The notes under the pieces: model-generated
The model's input: only the letters and a program-made list of their open reading frames with translations
Databases searched by the model: none
What the model was told of the DNA's origin: nothing
Shown here: positions 1 through 12,347 of the stretch, in pieces
Layout of the letters: each line of letters opens with the position of its first letter
Position numbering within the stretch: position 1 is the first letter of the stretch
Translations under genes and position numbers: made by a program
Source of the DNA: Trema orientale
Lineage: Eukaryota; Streptophyta; Magnoliopsida; Rosales; Cannabaceae
DNA length: 64,000 nt
Direction of reading: 5' to 3'
Assembly (NCBI GenBank): GCA_002914845.1
Contig: JXTC01000194.1
Span: 207,586 to 271,585 of the forward strand

Positions 1-1081
1 CATAATGGTAGTCCCCAACATAATTTATTTATTTATTAAACCAGGTACTCCAAAGTCCAAACACAAGGTTATTCTGCTACATTAACCCTGTTCTAGGACT
101 AGGCGTACCAATGGACTCCAGAAATCCACGGAGGATCCTAAACCAGCGGTAGTATTATTAACACCCAATCACATTCACAAATCACAACAAAGAAAATTAA
201 GTTGCCCACTCTTAAGCTATTTTCAGGGGTCCCTAGCTATTCATTTTTGGACCAAACTAGGCTTCAATCAAATGAAAGACCACGAAAATAAAAAAATAAT
301 AAATAAATAGACAAATAAAAAGATTGAAAAACTGTAAGAAAATGGGTAAGTGAAGCACAAGCTTTCGCAGGGAAAAAAAAAAGGGCTAAACATCATGATA
401 TCCAGAAAAAATAATAATTTGAATAATGTGATTTTTTTCAGATGATAAAGTAAATGAGAGTAGAAAGACACATTAACAAATAATATAGAACTATGTTGGA
501 CAAAATTATATCTTTTATATAGTTTTTCAAATGTGTAGCAGTACGAGAAAATTCTAACGTATCTTTTTTTGATTTTATTAATTTATTTAATTTTGTTGGA
601 AAACTGAAAAAAGAAGAATGATAAGATAACGCATGATTTTTTTTTATTTATTATTTTTTTGTTTGAGAAGATAACGCATGATTCTTGAATCCAGAGCAAT
701 ACATACGTTATTATAACGTTTTTAATCAGGTGCCACGTCAGATTTTCCCCTTTTCTTAATTTCCAGGGGAATCCCCTCAGAACTCAGGACCTGATTTTTA
801 TTCAGAAAAGACAGATATCATATCAAAAGAAAATGAGCTGTTCTTTTTGTTTTCTTCTTTTTTCATTTTTTTCATTTTTTATTTTTTAAATTTTGCTGAA
901 AAGAGCTGTTTCTTTTTGCTGTTTATTACACGTATGACTAACTTCAACAATAATAATAATATTAACAGTTAATCACTGTAAATATATTCCCGTAATTTTT
1001 CGTGGCAAATAAACAAAATGACCAATAAGCCCCTTTCATTACAGCAAGTAGTCAAAATCGGGAGGTAGAGAGACTGTTTAC
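1..1081. other. AT-rich stretch, no gene seen
   Basis: No reading frame with recognisable homology and no clear repeat structure. Contains poly-A/T tracts. If the minus-strand gene suggested by the UTR exons at 1082-1770 is real, this stretch would be its next intron, with the coding exons beyond position 1. Confidence 0.5.
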
Positions 1082-1770
1082 CTGAGATTTTCCCAAACTT
1101 TCCCTTTCAATTTTCCTCAGGAAACTTCGCAGGAATCGTAAACCTCAATATCCTGAACAATAATGGAGACAAACTAAATCAAAACCGAATATATACACAC
1201 ATATGTATTTTGCAGGAATCAAAACTGAATTTAATTGAGAAAATAAGCTAAAATTCACACAAAACTTACAGCTAGAATCATGATCAAAAATTATTTTACT
1301 CAATTGAGCAAATTCAATTCGTAAATTAAGTTTCAAAAACAGTCAAACAATCAGATTCAAATTCAAGATTAGACTTCATGAATATAATCAAGAAAAGCGG
1401 AGAGAGAAACGCTAGGAAAACAAAATTCAAGTCCGTAATATCAAATTCTTCGGTACAAAAACTTGATCTAATACAATCCAAACAGAATCCGAAAAAAAAA
1501 AAAAAAAAAGAAACCAAACTAAAGCCTGGGAGACTAATCCGATCATAATCGGTTTCTACTGGAAACCAAAACTTCAAGAGCTTAATTTCTTGGCGGAGAA
1601 AATTTCAACTCAGAGAGAGAAAAATTTTCGAATATTGAAAGCTATTTGATCGATTAAAGAGTGAAAGATTACCTGAAATTCTGAGACAAACAACTCGTCG
1701 AAGAAGATGATCAAAGAAGACAGAGTTGAATTTCAAGGCTTGAAGCTCTCTCCAATCCCAGAGAGAGAGA
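1082..1770 (-). other. Probable 5' UTR exons of a minus-strand gene leaving the window
   Basis: On the minus strand a GA/CT-rich leader (about 1770 down to 1673) ends in a good donor (CAG|GTAATC). A second candidate exon at 1152-1082 is bounded by an acceptor (TTGTTCAG|GA) and a donor (CTCAG|GTAAAC). All three frames of this 71-nt exon contain stops, so it would be untranslated. The CT-rich leader resembles the first UTR exons of other genes in this window. The coding part would lie left of position 1, so the product cannot be told. This is inferred from splice signals only. Confidence 0.3.
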
Positions 1771-2812
1771 AAGAAAATAAGTTTTTAATAAATGAAAGAA
1801 AAAAAAAAAAAGTGGTTTTGTTTGGATTAGAAGCGGAGCTCAAGCAAGTGACTCGTCCACCATTTCTAGCTTCAAATTTTTTTTTTTTTTTTTCAGGAAG
1901 GGTAGAATCTTTGGAGCTATTATTAGTAAACTTGCCCTTTGCTTTGCTGGTAATTTACCGTAATTGCCATTTTCAGCTTTTATATATGATCTGGCATTAT
2001 AATTTCGTTTTTGTTTTTCGGGGGTCAAAGTATCGGGAGAATATTGATGATTTCGCGTAATGAGATTTATGTCCTTTTCAGTAAATTCGGCGGGTGCGCG
2101 TATGATCTGTGTTTTGTTTGTCGTGGCCATGTATATGAATTTTTAGGACCTTAAAACAAATAATTGAAACTAAATAAACCAAAACTGTTTTATGGAAAAC
2201 AAATTATATATTAGGAACATAATATAATATAATGGGATTGTGATCGTTTGACTGAGCAAAGCTTATAAGAATATATTGTTGAACAACAGAGTAAACGGTG
2301 CAAACCCAATTTAGATTCACCAAAAAGGCCATCTAAACAAGGAGGATGGCCTAGTGCTATACATGAGAAGGTAACTGAACATGAGACGAAAGCCAGCCTA
2401 ATTTGATGAGTATGCAACGCCATCAACTTCCTACTGAAGAAATGAGAATACTAATTATCTACTTATTACCGGTTCATTGATAAGAGAATAGATAATGTTA
2501 AGGACACTCATGTGCGCTAAAAATTTGCAATAAATAATAATATATCATAATTCTTAATAATATTTTATTTTAAATGCAATAATATTATTTACAATTATGT
2601 AGTAGAGATTCATGCTACGTTATTTAAAGCAAGTTTGTTATATAAACTATGGGTAGTCTTGGATGTACACATAGTAGATTTAAAATAAAATTAAAAAAAA
2701 AAAAAAAAAGAAAGAAAGAAAGACTATACTATTATTAAGTATATCCTACACATAAATCCCTTATCAGTTACTTGCATTCAAGTAAAACAAAACAACAATG
2801 GCCACTATTGTT
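1771..2812. other. Intergenic spacer and CIP1-like 3' flank
   Basis: Contains A- and T-runs near 1800, 1877 and 2692, and the presumed 3' UTR of the CIP1-like gene near 2600-2812. Short open frames here (for example 1707-2060) have no recognisable homology and skewed composition. Nothing else seen. Confidence 0.5.
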
Positions 2813-5326
2813 CTAATAAATAGTCCTGGTCCTGCATCTTGGACTCATCTTTGAGACCACTTGCTTGAGATGGTCAAACCGGCTGCGATGATAGTCAACC
2901 AACATACAAAGTTGCCTAATAGCCTCCCTCTTCTCATCACCAAGACTCAAAAGCCTCTCCTCCTTCTCCTTAATAAGCTTCTCATATTTCCCTGCTTTTT
3001 TCTCAAGTTGGTCAATCTCCTGCATCAAGTTGAGCTTTTCTCCTCCTTCCTTGCTCGCTTTAGCTTCCAACTTCCAAACCTTGTCTCTCAACAAAGACTC
3101 TTGTTCTTCTTTCTCATCTAGCTGTCCCACCAAGACATCCACATTATGCTTCAGTCTTTTTATCTCACCAGTTGTCCCTATAACCCATCTCTTGGCAAAT
3201 TGAACCTCATTTGACACTTTTGAAATATGGACCAAAAAGTTGCCATTTTCTTCCTCAAACTTACCAAAAATGGAGTCTAAATTATTCAATGCACACTCTG
3301 CTGATTTTGATATTTCCTTTATATTCCTTAGCTCAGTTTCATAAGCTACAACCTTTTCTTCTAAGGCCTTATTTTCTTTTTCATACTTCTCTTTTATCTT
3401 CTTGTAGCTTTCTTTGTTCTCAGTGTTTAATTGTTCTGTTAACAAGATTCTCTGACCTAGCATGCGAAGCTTATTGTCGAAACTAAGCCGGAACTTCTCT
3501 GCCAGATCTTCCATCTTCCGTGCTACAATTTGAGTCTTTTGCTTGGTTTCTTTCAAAACTAGTCCCTTGATTGACTTCTGGATACTAATGTCCTGATCTG
3601 CCATCTTTCCTACAGACTTCGTTTGACTTGTGGAGTGTTCTTGGTTCTCTTGTTCAGTTTTAAACTCCAATTGCCTTTTCTTGTGCTTCAAGGAATCTAA
3701 CTTCTGTTCCATATTGTTAATCTCCTCTGTTAAAGTCAAAGTAGTCTTTTGGTCCTCCCTTTCCAATCTCAATGGATCAATCTCATTGACTGAATCATCT
3801 TTCTGATGAAGCAAAGATTGAACCTTCTGTTCTTCCTCCATTTTCTGTTCAACTAAGATCTTTTTTGCCAATTCTTCATTTAGAGATTCTATCTGAACCA
3901 TTCTATCTGAACTTTCTGCTATTTTTCTCTCCAGTTGACTTTCCAATTCAGTCCTCTGTTGGCTCAAGTACTTCACTTCATGCTTCATAACATTGATTTG
4001 ATCCATTAAGTCCTTCACTTGAACTGAAACATTCTCTCTTTCGCATGCCAACCTTTCTTCCAATTCACCCTTTTGAGCATGTAAAATATCAATCTCCAGT
4101 TGCATATTGCTCGCCTGCGCCATCAATTCTGCGATTTTCGACGTAAAACTGTTCTCATTTTCCTCAAGTTTTTTCAAAAGAACAGAATTTTCGTCTTCTT
4201 TATCTTTCAAAATTGATTCAAGTTCCAAAACTCGAGAACGCCATCCTTTCCTTTTCTCCCTTACCTGTTTATTCTCATCCGTTTTTGCTTCTTGATCGGT
4301 CTTCTGGCTTCGTAATGACTCCAGTTGGATCTTCAAACCAGCTAACTGACCCTCTAACTCTTGTATCCGAGCCAATGATGATTCTGCTCTATTAGCTTTA
4401 ACTTGAGCTGAACGTTCTCTCTCTTTCTTATCCATTTCCAACTTTAAGTCTTTGTTAATGATCTCAGCTTGTCTTATTTTGGTTATAGCAGCTTCATATT
4501 CTGATTTCAAAGTGTCCTTTTCAACACAGACTGAAGCCAGCTTATTCTTAAGTTCAGCAACTTCAAAACTTGCTGCTTCAAATTCCAATTTTCCGCCATT
4601 GTTAATATCGATCTCCTCGGACGAGTAATACTCGGAGTCTGAACTGGAACTGGAAGAATATTCCTTCTGTTTTCTGCCATGAAGTACTTTTGTTCTTGAC
4701 TCTGATATAAGATCATCATACAACTCATAGAGTGACTGGCATTCCTTGTAAATGTTCTCAACAAGTCCTAGTAGTTCTGTCTCTTTCTTGGAGGCTTTTC
4801 GCTTTCCCTCTTTCTTTTCTTGGTCTTCATTCTTTATAAGCTTCAAGACTCTTGTCACATTCTTTTCAATCTCTGAAATTGACAGATTTAATCAGAAGAA
4901 ACTAAAACTTGACATAATCATATAATGATTTTTTTTGTAACTTCAAAAGGCAGAGTTTTTTTTTTTTTTTTTTAATGAAATGTATATTTTTCTTCTTTTA
5001 AGTCGGATAATCTTTTACAAAATTATTCTTTGGGGAAAAGGGTATCACTGATTACTCAATTTTCAATCTTTTTTGACAATAAATGAGAACTTTATGTAAG
5101 GTGATAAGAAGTTTTATGTATTTGCAAGAACAAAAAGGTAGACTAATTTTCAAAGAAATCATAAATTTGGTGGTTTTGGGTCAACATTTAGCAAATTAGA
5201 TAATGCATGAGATTTTCTGAAGAAATAAAGTCCACCTGCTTTAGTCCTTTTCAGCTGATCAGTTTTTTCAGGATCAGTAACTTGATTCCCAAAAGACTTT
5301 GTTATCTCCCTCAACCTGTTTAACAT
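2813..5326 (-). CDS. CIP1: CIP1-like long coiled-coil protein (COP1-interactive protein 1 family)
   Basis: Two coding exons on the minus strand: 5326-5236 (30 codons plus one base, MLNRLREITK...) and 4872-2813, joined through GCAG|GT and CAG|AG to give about 716 residues. The N-terminus (residues about 30-90, a weak NAB-like region with LVENIYKECQSLYELYDDL) is followed by a Ser-rich acidic patch (SSSSSSDSEYYSSEE). Heptad-rich coiled coil then runs almost to the end. The C-terminal signature GDEKREAIRQLCMLVDYHRS matches CIP1/At5g41790-type proteins closely. CIP1 binds the photomorphogenesis repressor COP1 and is cytoskeleton-associated. At 716 residues it is under half the length of Arabidopsis CIP1 (about 1,590), mainly through fewer coiled-coil repeats. 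It could instead be the counterpart of the shorter neighbour-type paralogue (At5g41780-like). The family is certain; orthology is less so. Confidence 0.85.
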
Positions 5327-7560
5327 CTCTATATGTTGAATCTTTTTTCAGTAGATTTTCACATATCAGCAAACTTCAAGATAAATATAAAGGCTGCAAT
5401 TTCCTTCTTGAGTCTTGACAGACCCGATATCTGAAAAAAAATTAATAAATAAATAAATAACGAAGAAAGCAATTAAGAGCCACTAGAATTCCAACGGTGA
5501 AAAAATAACAAGCCTTTAAAGTTTCAGATATGGCTATTAAATATTTATTCCATCCCAGACAATAGAGCCAGTTATCATGATATTTACTAAGCAAAAATAG
5601 ATTTGTTAGCATATAAATGTGAACTAAGAAGCTTGGGACTCTGGCAATAAATCCTTAGGCGTTAATGGTTTTCAATATAAATGAGCCAACAGATGAGTAA
5701 AGATGACCGACATTTGAACTTTCAGAAAAGACATTTAATGGACCACCTTTACAAATGTTCAAGTTCAATTTTCATTCCTTTTGGGGTTTTCTTCCAATGA
5801 AAATAAAGGAAATAAAAAAAAGGGCGCGTCTACAGTAGAGGCGCCCCTACGTAGGGCCCTGTCTATTCACCGTTGGATGGGAATCTGTATATAAATAGAT
5901 TCTCCACAGATTCCTGTTATTCCCCACAGATTCCCATCCAACGATAATTAAGGCATGACCCTACGTAAGGACGCCCCTACCGTAGCCATCCCCTAAAAAA
6001 TAATGCATATGAAATAGTAAATATCAACATCACAACCTTTGTTATCTAATTAGTACTAGATTACTTCTTTATACAATAAAAACAAAGAAAAATAAACCAA
6101 CTCATTTAACACTAAATTAGCAACAAGAGAGAGAGAGAGAATAAAATCAAAGGCAATTTTGACATTGCCCATTTCATCTTTTATTCTTTTAATTAAAGAA
6201 GTGCATTAAGCATGAGATGTCAACTTGTTTTGGCAACAACCTAACCATTTTCCTCAAGACAAATGTAGCATAATGTAAACTCTTTCTTATCTAGGTATTG
6301 CTTACATTGAAAGGTTTCCAATTATGATTGTTTTCAATTCTAAAAGTTTGGTTTAGTAATTTGACTTGGTGCTTTATTTTACCATTTTCTCAAAACTGTA
6401 TATATCTTATTATATTGCCTCTTGAAACAAACCCCACACAAATTGTTTCCACGCACAAAAGACTGAAAATAAATAAATAAATAAATAAAAAGGATCTATT
6501 TTTTTCAGAAAAATACAACCAAATAATGAGAGACAATGAGTATCGCCAAGCAATAGTCTTTTCAAGAGAACAATAAATAAAATAGAGTTTTGTTCATCAA
6601 TAGAGGAAGTTACACAGACATCATAATATTGCTACATTTATATATTTTCAGCAATATGAATCCACATATTGTAACCTCCCAAAAAAAAAGGGCATATAAT
6701 GATAGATTATACTCTTGATGTGACTAATTCAGGTACTTAACATTTCTAGATTATATAACGTTTTTCAAAGATACAAGGAAGTCCTTTTCATCAAAAAAAA
6801 AAAAAAAAAGGATACAAGGAAGTCCTACTATGAAATTATGAATGTGGCTGTCGCTTTTTTATATTTGGTTTCTGGTAATGTTAGTGTGACATACAGCGAA
6901 TAATGGAATAAATTCCGATAATTAAACTTTTTATCTAGCTTAATTTAGAGAAACTCACGACACCTTAATCCAAACAATCTATAGTCATAAAGAAAGAGAA
7001 AATTACATAAGAGAAAATAATTTCTATAAATAAATTGAACACCAACGAAAAATCAAAAATCACGCAAATATGATTATAAATTTGAGGTGTTGGAACAAAA
7101 TGATTATGGGAAATTCAAGTATATATTTCGAACAAATTTCAGGTGCAAGCCGAATCTATTGAAAAGAGAACGTTTAATCACTAAAAAGTAAAAACACTAA
7201 TAATTGAGCTATTTCTCTTAATAGATATTAATCGAGCATTTGCATTATGCTCATTCGAATTAAGGTCATACATAATTAGCAAAATCTAAATATCCAAAAT
7301 AATAATATATAAATCTCATTTCCAAATAAATATTTACAAGAAAACTAAAAAAATTATTTACCTTTCAATTGATTGCGATTGCCACAATGATCTTGAAAGA
7401 AAGGAGGTATTTAAGGAAAAAAAATAATTGAAGAAAATTAAGAAATGAGAGAGAAAAGTTACAGTGACCTTTTTCTCTTGGTGTTGGTTTTGTCTTTCCC
7501 AGGGGAATCGTAATCTTGGCGCTTCTCTCGATGAAAATGCCCCTTGATTTCCTCAAAATT
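5327..7560 (-). other. 5' UTR and long 5' UTR intron of the CIP1-like gene
   Basis: Upstream of the start codon a UTR segment at 5393-5327 follows an acceptor (ATTGCAG|CC). About 2 kb further upstream a pyrimidine-rich leader on the minus strand (about 7540 down to 7372) ends in AAAG|GTAAATAA, a good donor, so a leader intron of about 1.98 kb is likely. The intron carries the 172-bp MITE at 5822-5993 plus poly-A runs and an AAAT microsatellite near 6470-6490. Exon limits are inferred from splice signals, without transcript evidence. Confidence 0.5.
5822..5993 (-). mobile_element. GC-rich palindromic MITE, copy 1 (about 172 bp, 9-bp TSD)
   Basis: Starts GGGCGCGTCTACAGTAGAGG and ends CTACCGTAGCCATCCC; the two halves are inverted repeats, with the core arms GTTGGATGGGAATCTGT and its complement. 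It is flanked by TAAAAAAAA (left) and TAAAAAATA (right), an 8/9 match, though in low-complexity DNA. Inverted relative to copies 2 (27055) and 3 (59968). I count about five differences from copy 3, so it is young. The 9-bp duplication suggests Mutator-like mobilisation. It encodes nothing. Confidence 0.85.
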
Positions 7561-7693
7561 ACCAAAATATCAATTTCTCGTTATATCATTACCAAAACGG
7601 GAAAAATAAAATGAAAATAGCGTAATAAATTTCTTTGCCAGGCCCAGAGACCAGGAACATTATTGGGCACTCAGCACTCAGTCATATCTGGCG

Positions 7694-7701
7694 CCACGTG
7701 G
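7694..7701. promoter_or_regulatory. Palindromic G-box CCACGTGG upstream of the CIP1-like gene
   Basis: A perfect CCACGTGG lies about 130-150 bp upstream of the inferred transcription start of the CIP1-like gene. G-boxes bind bZIP (HY5, GBF) and bHLH (PIF) factors in light- and ABA-regulated plant promoters. A functional role is inferred from position and perfect palindromy only. Confidence 0.45.
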
Positions 7702-7776
7702 GGTATTCCCGCGCTTTTCATTTTTTTCTTGTCCTTATATGCAAATATATAGCTTTGGAGCTTGGATCAAGTGGAA

Positions 7777-8162
7777 AGCGCTGGCAATTTGAACACAACT
7801 TGCCAACACGACTCGAAATCCGCACGTTTAGTTGACATGTTTGACATGAAATTGATCTAAATTAACACGATTAATATTTTTTTATCAAAATATATTATAA
7901 AATATTAAGTAACAACTTCATAGAAAATATTTTTTAACAAATTTCTTGTGATTTAAATAAAAAATAATAAACTAATAAGCTAATTTACCTTAATAAAGTA
8001 AAACTGGAGTGAAAAAATCAAGTAAATGAATAATTATAATGTTTAGAAGTATTGTAACACGTCAGTCTGACTGACGTTTTCATTAAACAGGTAATCCGCA
8101 GGTAACACGAAATCCGTACGACATTAAATGGGTCGACACGAATGACACGAATTGCCAGCCCT
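7777..8162. mobile_element. Non-autonomous hAT-like element, family A copy 1
   Basis: The ends are near-inverted repeats: AGCGCTGGCAATT on the left and the complement AGGGCTGGCAATTCGTG on the right. Candidate 8-bp duplications AAGTGGAA and AAGTGCAG match at 6/8. Subterminal ACACGA and CGACACGA motifs repeat as in the second copy at 21585-22141. It is 386 bp with no coding capacity. Confidence 0.7.
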
Positions 8163-8187
8163 AAGTGCAGCTCGTCCCGTCACAGTT

Positions 8188-9239
8188 AAAGTGTCAAAAT
8201 AGACCGGGCCAAATCGGCCAGCCCGGGACCAGTCATTTTGGCCCGCGGGCCGATCCGGCTTGGCCCGCATTATAACTGGTCTGGGCTGGGCTATATGTTT
8301 ACGTCCGCCGGGCTAGGCCATTCCACCAATCTAGCTCGCCCAGCCCGCTAGCCAAAAATATTTTTTTATTATTTTTTAAATCTTTTTAAAAATAAATTTA
8401 AATACAAATTTTTTCCAATACTTGTAAATGTATATTTCCTCACTCTTTTTTTTTCACACTTTCAAATTTCAATCTAGGGATAACTGTAAAAAAAATACCC
8501 TCACGTTTGGGTGTTCTGCAATTTAAACCCTGAAGTTTGGAATCTGCAAAATGATACTCTGAGATTAAGAATTTCTGAAAATTAATACACTGGACAAATT
8601 TTTTGACTAATTTTACAAACGAAAAAACAATAATATCCTCAATTAAAACTAGATTAATCCATATTATTCATCTTAATTTTGAGTATATTATTGTATTTTA
8701 TCAGTTAAAAATCAACACAAGGTATTAATTTTCAGAATTTCGTAATCTTAGTATATCATTTTGCGGAATCCAAACTTCAGGATTTAAATTGCAGAACATC
8801 TAAACATGAGGTTATTTTTTTACAATTATCCCTTTCAATCTAATTCTAAATAATTTTTCAATACTTAAACTTTTTTTTATCGACTATTCTACTTATATAC
8901 TTTTAACTTATTTAATTATTTTTAAACTTTTATCAATAGGAAAAAAAAATATAACATATTATTTATTTTTTTCATAAATTTTATTTTAATATTTTTAACT
9001 AGTTATACTAATAGTAATCTCATTTTTTTGGATTTTTTTTTAATTTTTAAAATTGGGCCAAGAACATGTCGGCCCGTTTTGACTTATTCCCGGCCCAGCC
9101 CGGCCCGCTTAGGCCCGCCTAGGAGCCCGCCGGGCTTACGAGCCGGGTTAGGTTATATTTTGAAATTCCGATCCGAGCCCGGTCTATTCTTTTAGACAGG
9201 TCGGCCCCGCCTGGCCCGTTCTTCGTCCAAGCCCGCTAG
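8188..9239. mobile_element. Non-autonomous hAT-like element with GGCCCG subterminal repeats
   Basis: Both ends hold dense GGCCCG/CGGGCC motifs (8210-8360 and 9053-9235) around an AT-rich core, the usual look of hAT-type MITEs. Outer flanks TCACAGTT (8180-8187) and TCATAGTT (9240-9247) form a candidate 8-bp duplication (7/8). The terminal repeats themselves are poorly conserved, so the limits are approximate. A second transposon sits inside at 8477-8832. No transposase remains. Confidence 0.6.
8477..8832. mobile_element. Nested MULE-type MITE, family B (long TIRs, TTTCAATCTA duplication)
   Basis: Starts GGGATAACTGTAAAAAAAAT and ends with the complement of GGGATAATTGTAAAAAAATA. The inverted-repeat arms extend about 120 bp on each side, including TGTTCTGCAATTTAAA and TTCTGAAAATTAATAC. 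It is flanked on both sides by TTTCAATCTA (8467-8476 and 8833-8842), a perfect 9-10 bp target duplication typical of Mutator-like insertion. It lies within the hAT-like element 8188-9239, so it arrived later. Confidence 0.88.
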
Positions 9240-9247
9240 TCATAGTT

Positions 9248-11579
9248 GGTTTGGTTATAATGTCTTTGGGGGAAAAAAAAAATAAAAGCGTATTTTAAAC
9301 TTTTTTCCAATAGGGGTTAATTACCAGGAAAAAAAATTTTCTGAAGTAGTCTTTCTGTAAATTTAATTATATCTTTTGGGTTATACTTCCACATTTCAAA
9401 GCTCTTTAAATCTCTGCAAATTTGTATCTTCTGTATATAAATTGGCCAATAAATTTTTCATTAAACGCCAAATCTGAATTAAAAATATCTTATTTCTGCT
9501 GACTAATACAAAAAAGTTAATAAAAATAACTTAAAATAGTTAGTACAAATCTAAATTGACCAACAAATTTCTTACTAAGTATAGAATTTGAATTAAGGAT
9601 ATCCTTCTCGACAATATTCAAGTCAATTTAGAGATGTTGAACTTGGTTTATATTCTAATAAAAAAAGATAATAATAATTAGAGAAAGACAGAGATATTGA
9701 CTGAGTATATACTTATATAATTATGAAAGATTAGGCATTGCTCTTTTATTTAAAAAACAGAAAAAAAACAAAAGCTCACATACATTTGAAAAATAACAAA
9801 TATATTATGTTGTAATAATGTAGTATATGACAACATGAAATTTAAATTAAATACATGAGTTTTCTCATGTATTAAAACTCATGTATTACATAAGTACTAT
9901 ATGACAACTTCTGTCCTCCATCCGTTCTTTGGTGGGAGAGAATTATATGTATTTATATATTTTTTTCTCTTAAAGACACAGATTGTTGTATTTAAAAAAG
10001 TCTATCATTTTGTTGAGTTGAGAGTCTTTGTATTAATGGCCCAGTTATTGAGTTGTTTTATCACTATGTTGAATTAGGGTTAATAATCTTTGATGGTTAA
10101 AGTTCTTTTGTCTCATTTTCTAGATGATACTTGTCATGATTTGACACGCTATATGCTTTTAGGACAATAAACTTTGTTGGATGAAGAAAATCTCATCCAA
10201 ATCTTGTATATATACATGTATACTAATTGTCATCTATTGAATCAAATTGATTTTCTAAATATATATACATTTATCTATGAATTACTGGGTCTAATTTTTA
10301 AGAAAAAGATAAGGGGTGTAATCTAATTTAGGAGAAACAATTTTAAGAGTCAATTTTCACACACAAAACCCTAGAATGTCACACTGTCATAGTAGCAGAT
10401 CATATTGTAATTATGTATTTAAATAACAGAACACAGATCTAAAACGTCTTATCTGTCTATTTTTGCATTTGTAAAAATTTATTATGTGTATAATTTTACA
10501 TTTATCATATCACTGTAATACTTGATATTTTCTAGTATATTTAGTATTTTATTTGCAAGAATGGATCCGTTCACTAGAGATTAAGGTCCCACAACTACTC
10601 CAAAAACATTAGCGGCCAAAGCAAAAGACAGGAAAGGTGGGTATTAAAGAGGGCAGAAGTTCAAAGTCTTACACAATTAGAATGATTATTTCTGCGTCCA
10701 CAATGCAAATTCCACGTTATCATGTGATTTGGATGTGGCCAAGACGATTTTATTTTATTGTTTTTTTTTTCAATTTTTATTTTTTATCATAGTGATCATC
10801 ACTGTCTTTTAAAAGGGGTCTAAAACGTCATACCGAATGGAAACAAAGATTTTTAAAAAATATATAATATTGGAAAGCTCTTTTTAAATTTTGAAATAAA
10901 TTAACACTTTGAGCACTTTTGATATTGTTACGTGGGACACACAAAAAATTACAGAAAGCATTGAGGATGATGAATAGGAAAAATGATAATAAACTTTGCG
11001 CGTAATGAGTCATTTACATATTAAAGTATCATATCGCGGAGCTAATTATCACTACAAGAGAAAAGGCCTCGAGTCCTTGACGGCCCAATTAGGAGCTTTA
11101 GAAAGGATTGTATTGGGAACGTGATGTGGACTGTATAGGGTCCTTCTTTAAAGTGGAAGACAAGGACAAGAAATGGAAATAATTGTTGTGTGGTTTTTCA
11201 CTACAATAAAAGATGTTCAAATGGTTTTACAAGTTTACTGAGTAAAAAACTCGATCAAAGAGCTTAGTTGAACAACTTCATTAGGGTTTAGTTTGGCTAT
11301 TGAGGCTGGGAGAAATTGCCCCCCACTCGGTGTTTTTGAAGGTCAAAAACAATATAAGGTACATTTAAAAATGGATCAATGTAGTAGTTATAAACATAAT
11401 CTAGTGATAATTAATCACACCTACTTCTAATATCGATTCCTTCTCCACGAGTAAAGAAGAAATGGTTAATGTATTAAAGTCAATAGAAAAAGGGGGAAAA
11501 AACAAAAACATACGAAAAATAAAATTAATGTATAAAGTTAATAAATGAGGGGAACTAAACTTTTTGACAAATAAATAAA
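9248..11579. other. AT-rich intergenic stretch, nothing recognised
   Basis: No gene, RNA or clear transposon structure seen. Contains poly-A/T tracts and a short direct/inverted repeat around ACTCATGTATTA near 9850-9895. Short frames have no recognisable homology. Confidence 0.5.
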
Positions 11580-11581
11580 AG

Positions 11582-12215
11582 GGTTTTTGGCACTAATAGT
11601 CCCTGAACTTTTTAAAATATGATAGTCTGATCTCTTAAATTAAATAAATTGCCAAATTAGTCCTTAAATTAATGTTTGAGTGAAAATTCAGTCCAATCGC
11701 TAAAACTATTAAAGTTTGGATAAAACCACACTACTATTTAAGTCAGAATCCATAGACTCCAGAGTATTTGGTAGAAAAATTTGAAACAAAAGAGACCCAA
11801 ATTTAATTTTCAAGTGAAAATTAGGGAGACAAAACAAGAAATTGAAATGCTAAGATAACTAAAAAAATATCAAACTTTACAGTTATTTTTTCAGTTTTTA
11901 TTTCAATTTTATGTTTTCCAACTAAACATATGATATACACATGAGAATTTTGTCTAAAGTTTTGACAGTATTAGTGATTTAGACTAACCTATCAGTTAAA
12001 TGAAATTTCAAGGACTAACTGTCATTTATTTAATTTAGGGACCATATTTTGAAAAGTTCAGGGACTATTGGTGTCAAAAATCCTAAATAAATATGTCAAA
12101 CTAAATTGTCACTTAAATAAAAATTCAAAGACTAACTGAGTCATTTATTTAATTTAAGGACCAAATTCTCACATTTTGAAAAGTTCAGGACTATTAGTGT
12201 CAAAAATCCTAATAA
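11582..12215. mobile_element. MULE-type MITE, family C, with duplicated right end
   Basis: Left end GGGTTTTTGGCACTAATAGT; the right end at about 12080 is the complement of GGATTTTTGACACCAATAGT, with arms continuing through TCCCTGAACTTTT and AAATTAAATAAAT. Flanks TAAATAAAA and TAAATAAAT suggest a 9-bp duplication (8/9). A second copy of the right arm follows directly (about 12115-12210, ending GTCAAAAATCC), so the right end is present twice. Non-coding. Confidence 0.7.
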
Positions 12216-12347
12216 AAAATCTCAAAAAGTCATTTCTCCAATAGGCCGATTCTAAGATGTCCATTAAAAACAATGTTTACTCAAATGAGAGAACAAAGAG
12301 AAATTACGGCTAGTACATGTTTTTGTGTCTTATATTTTACAAATACC

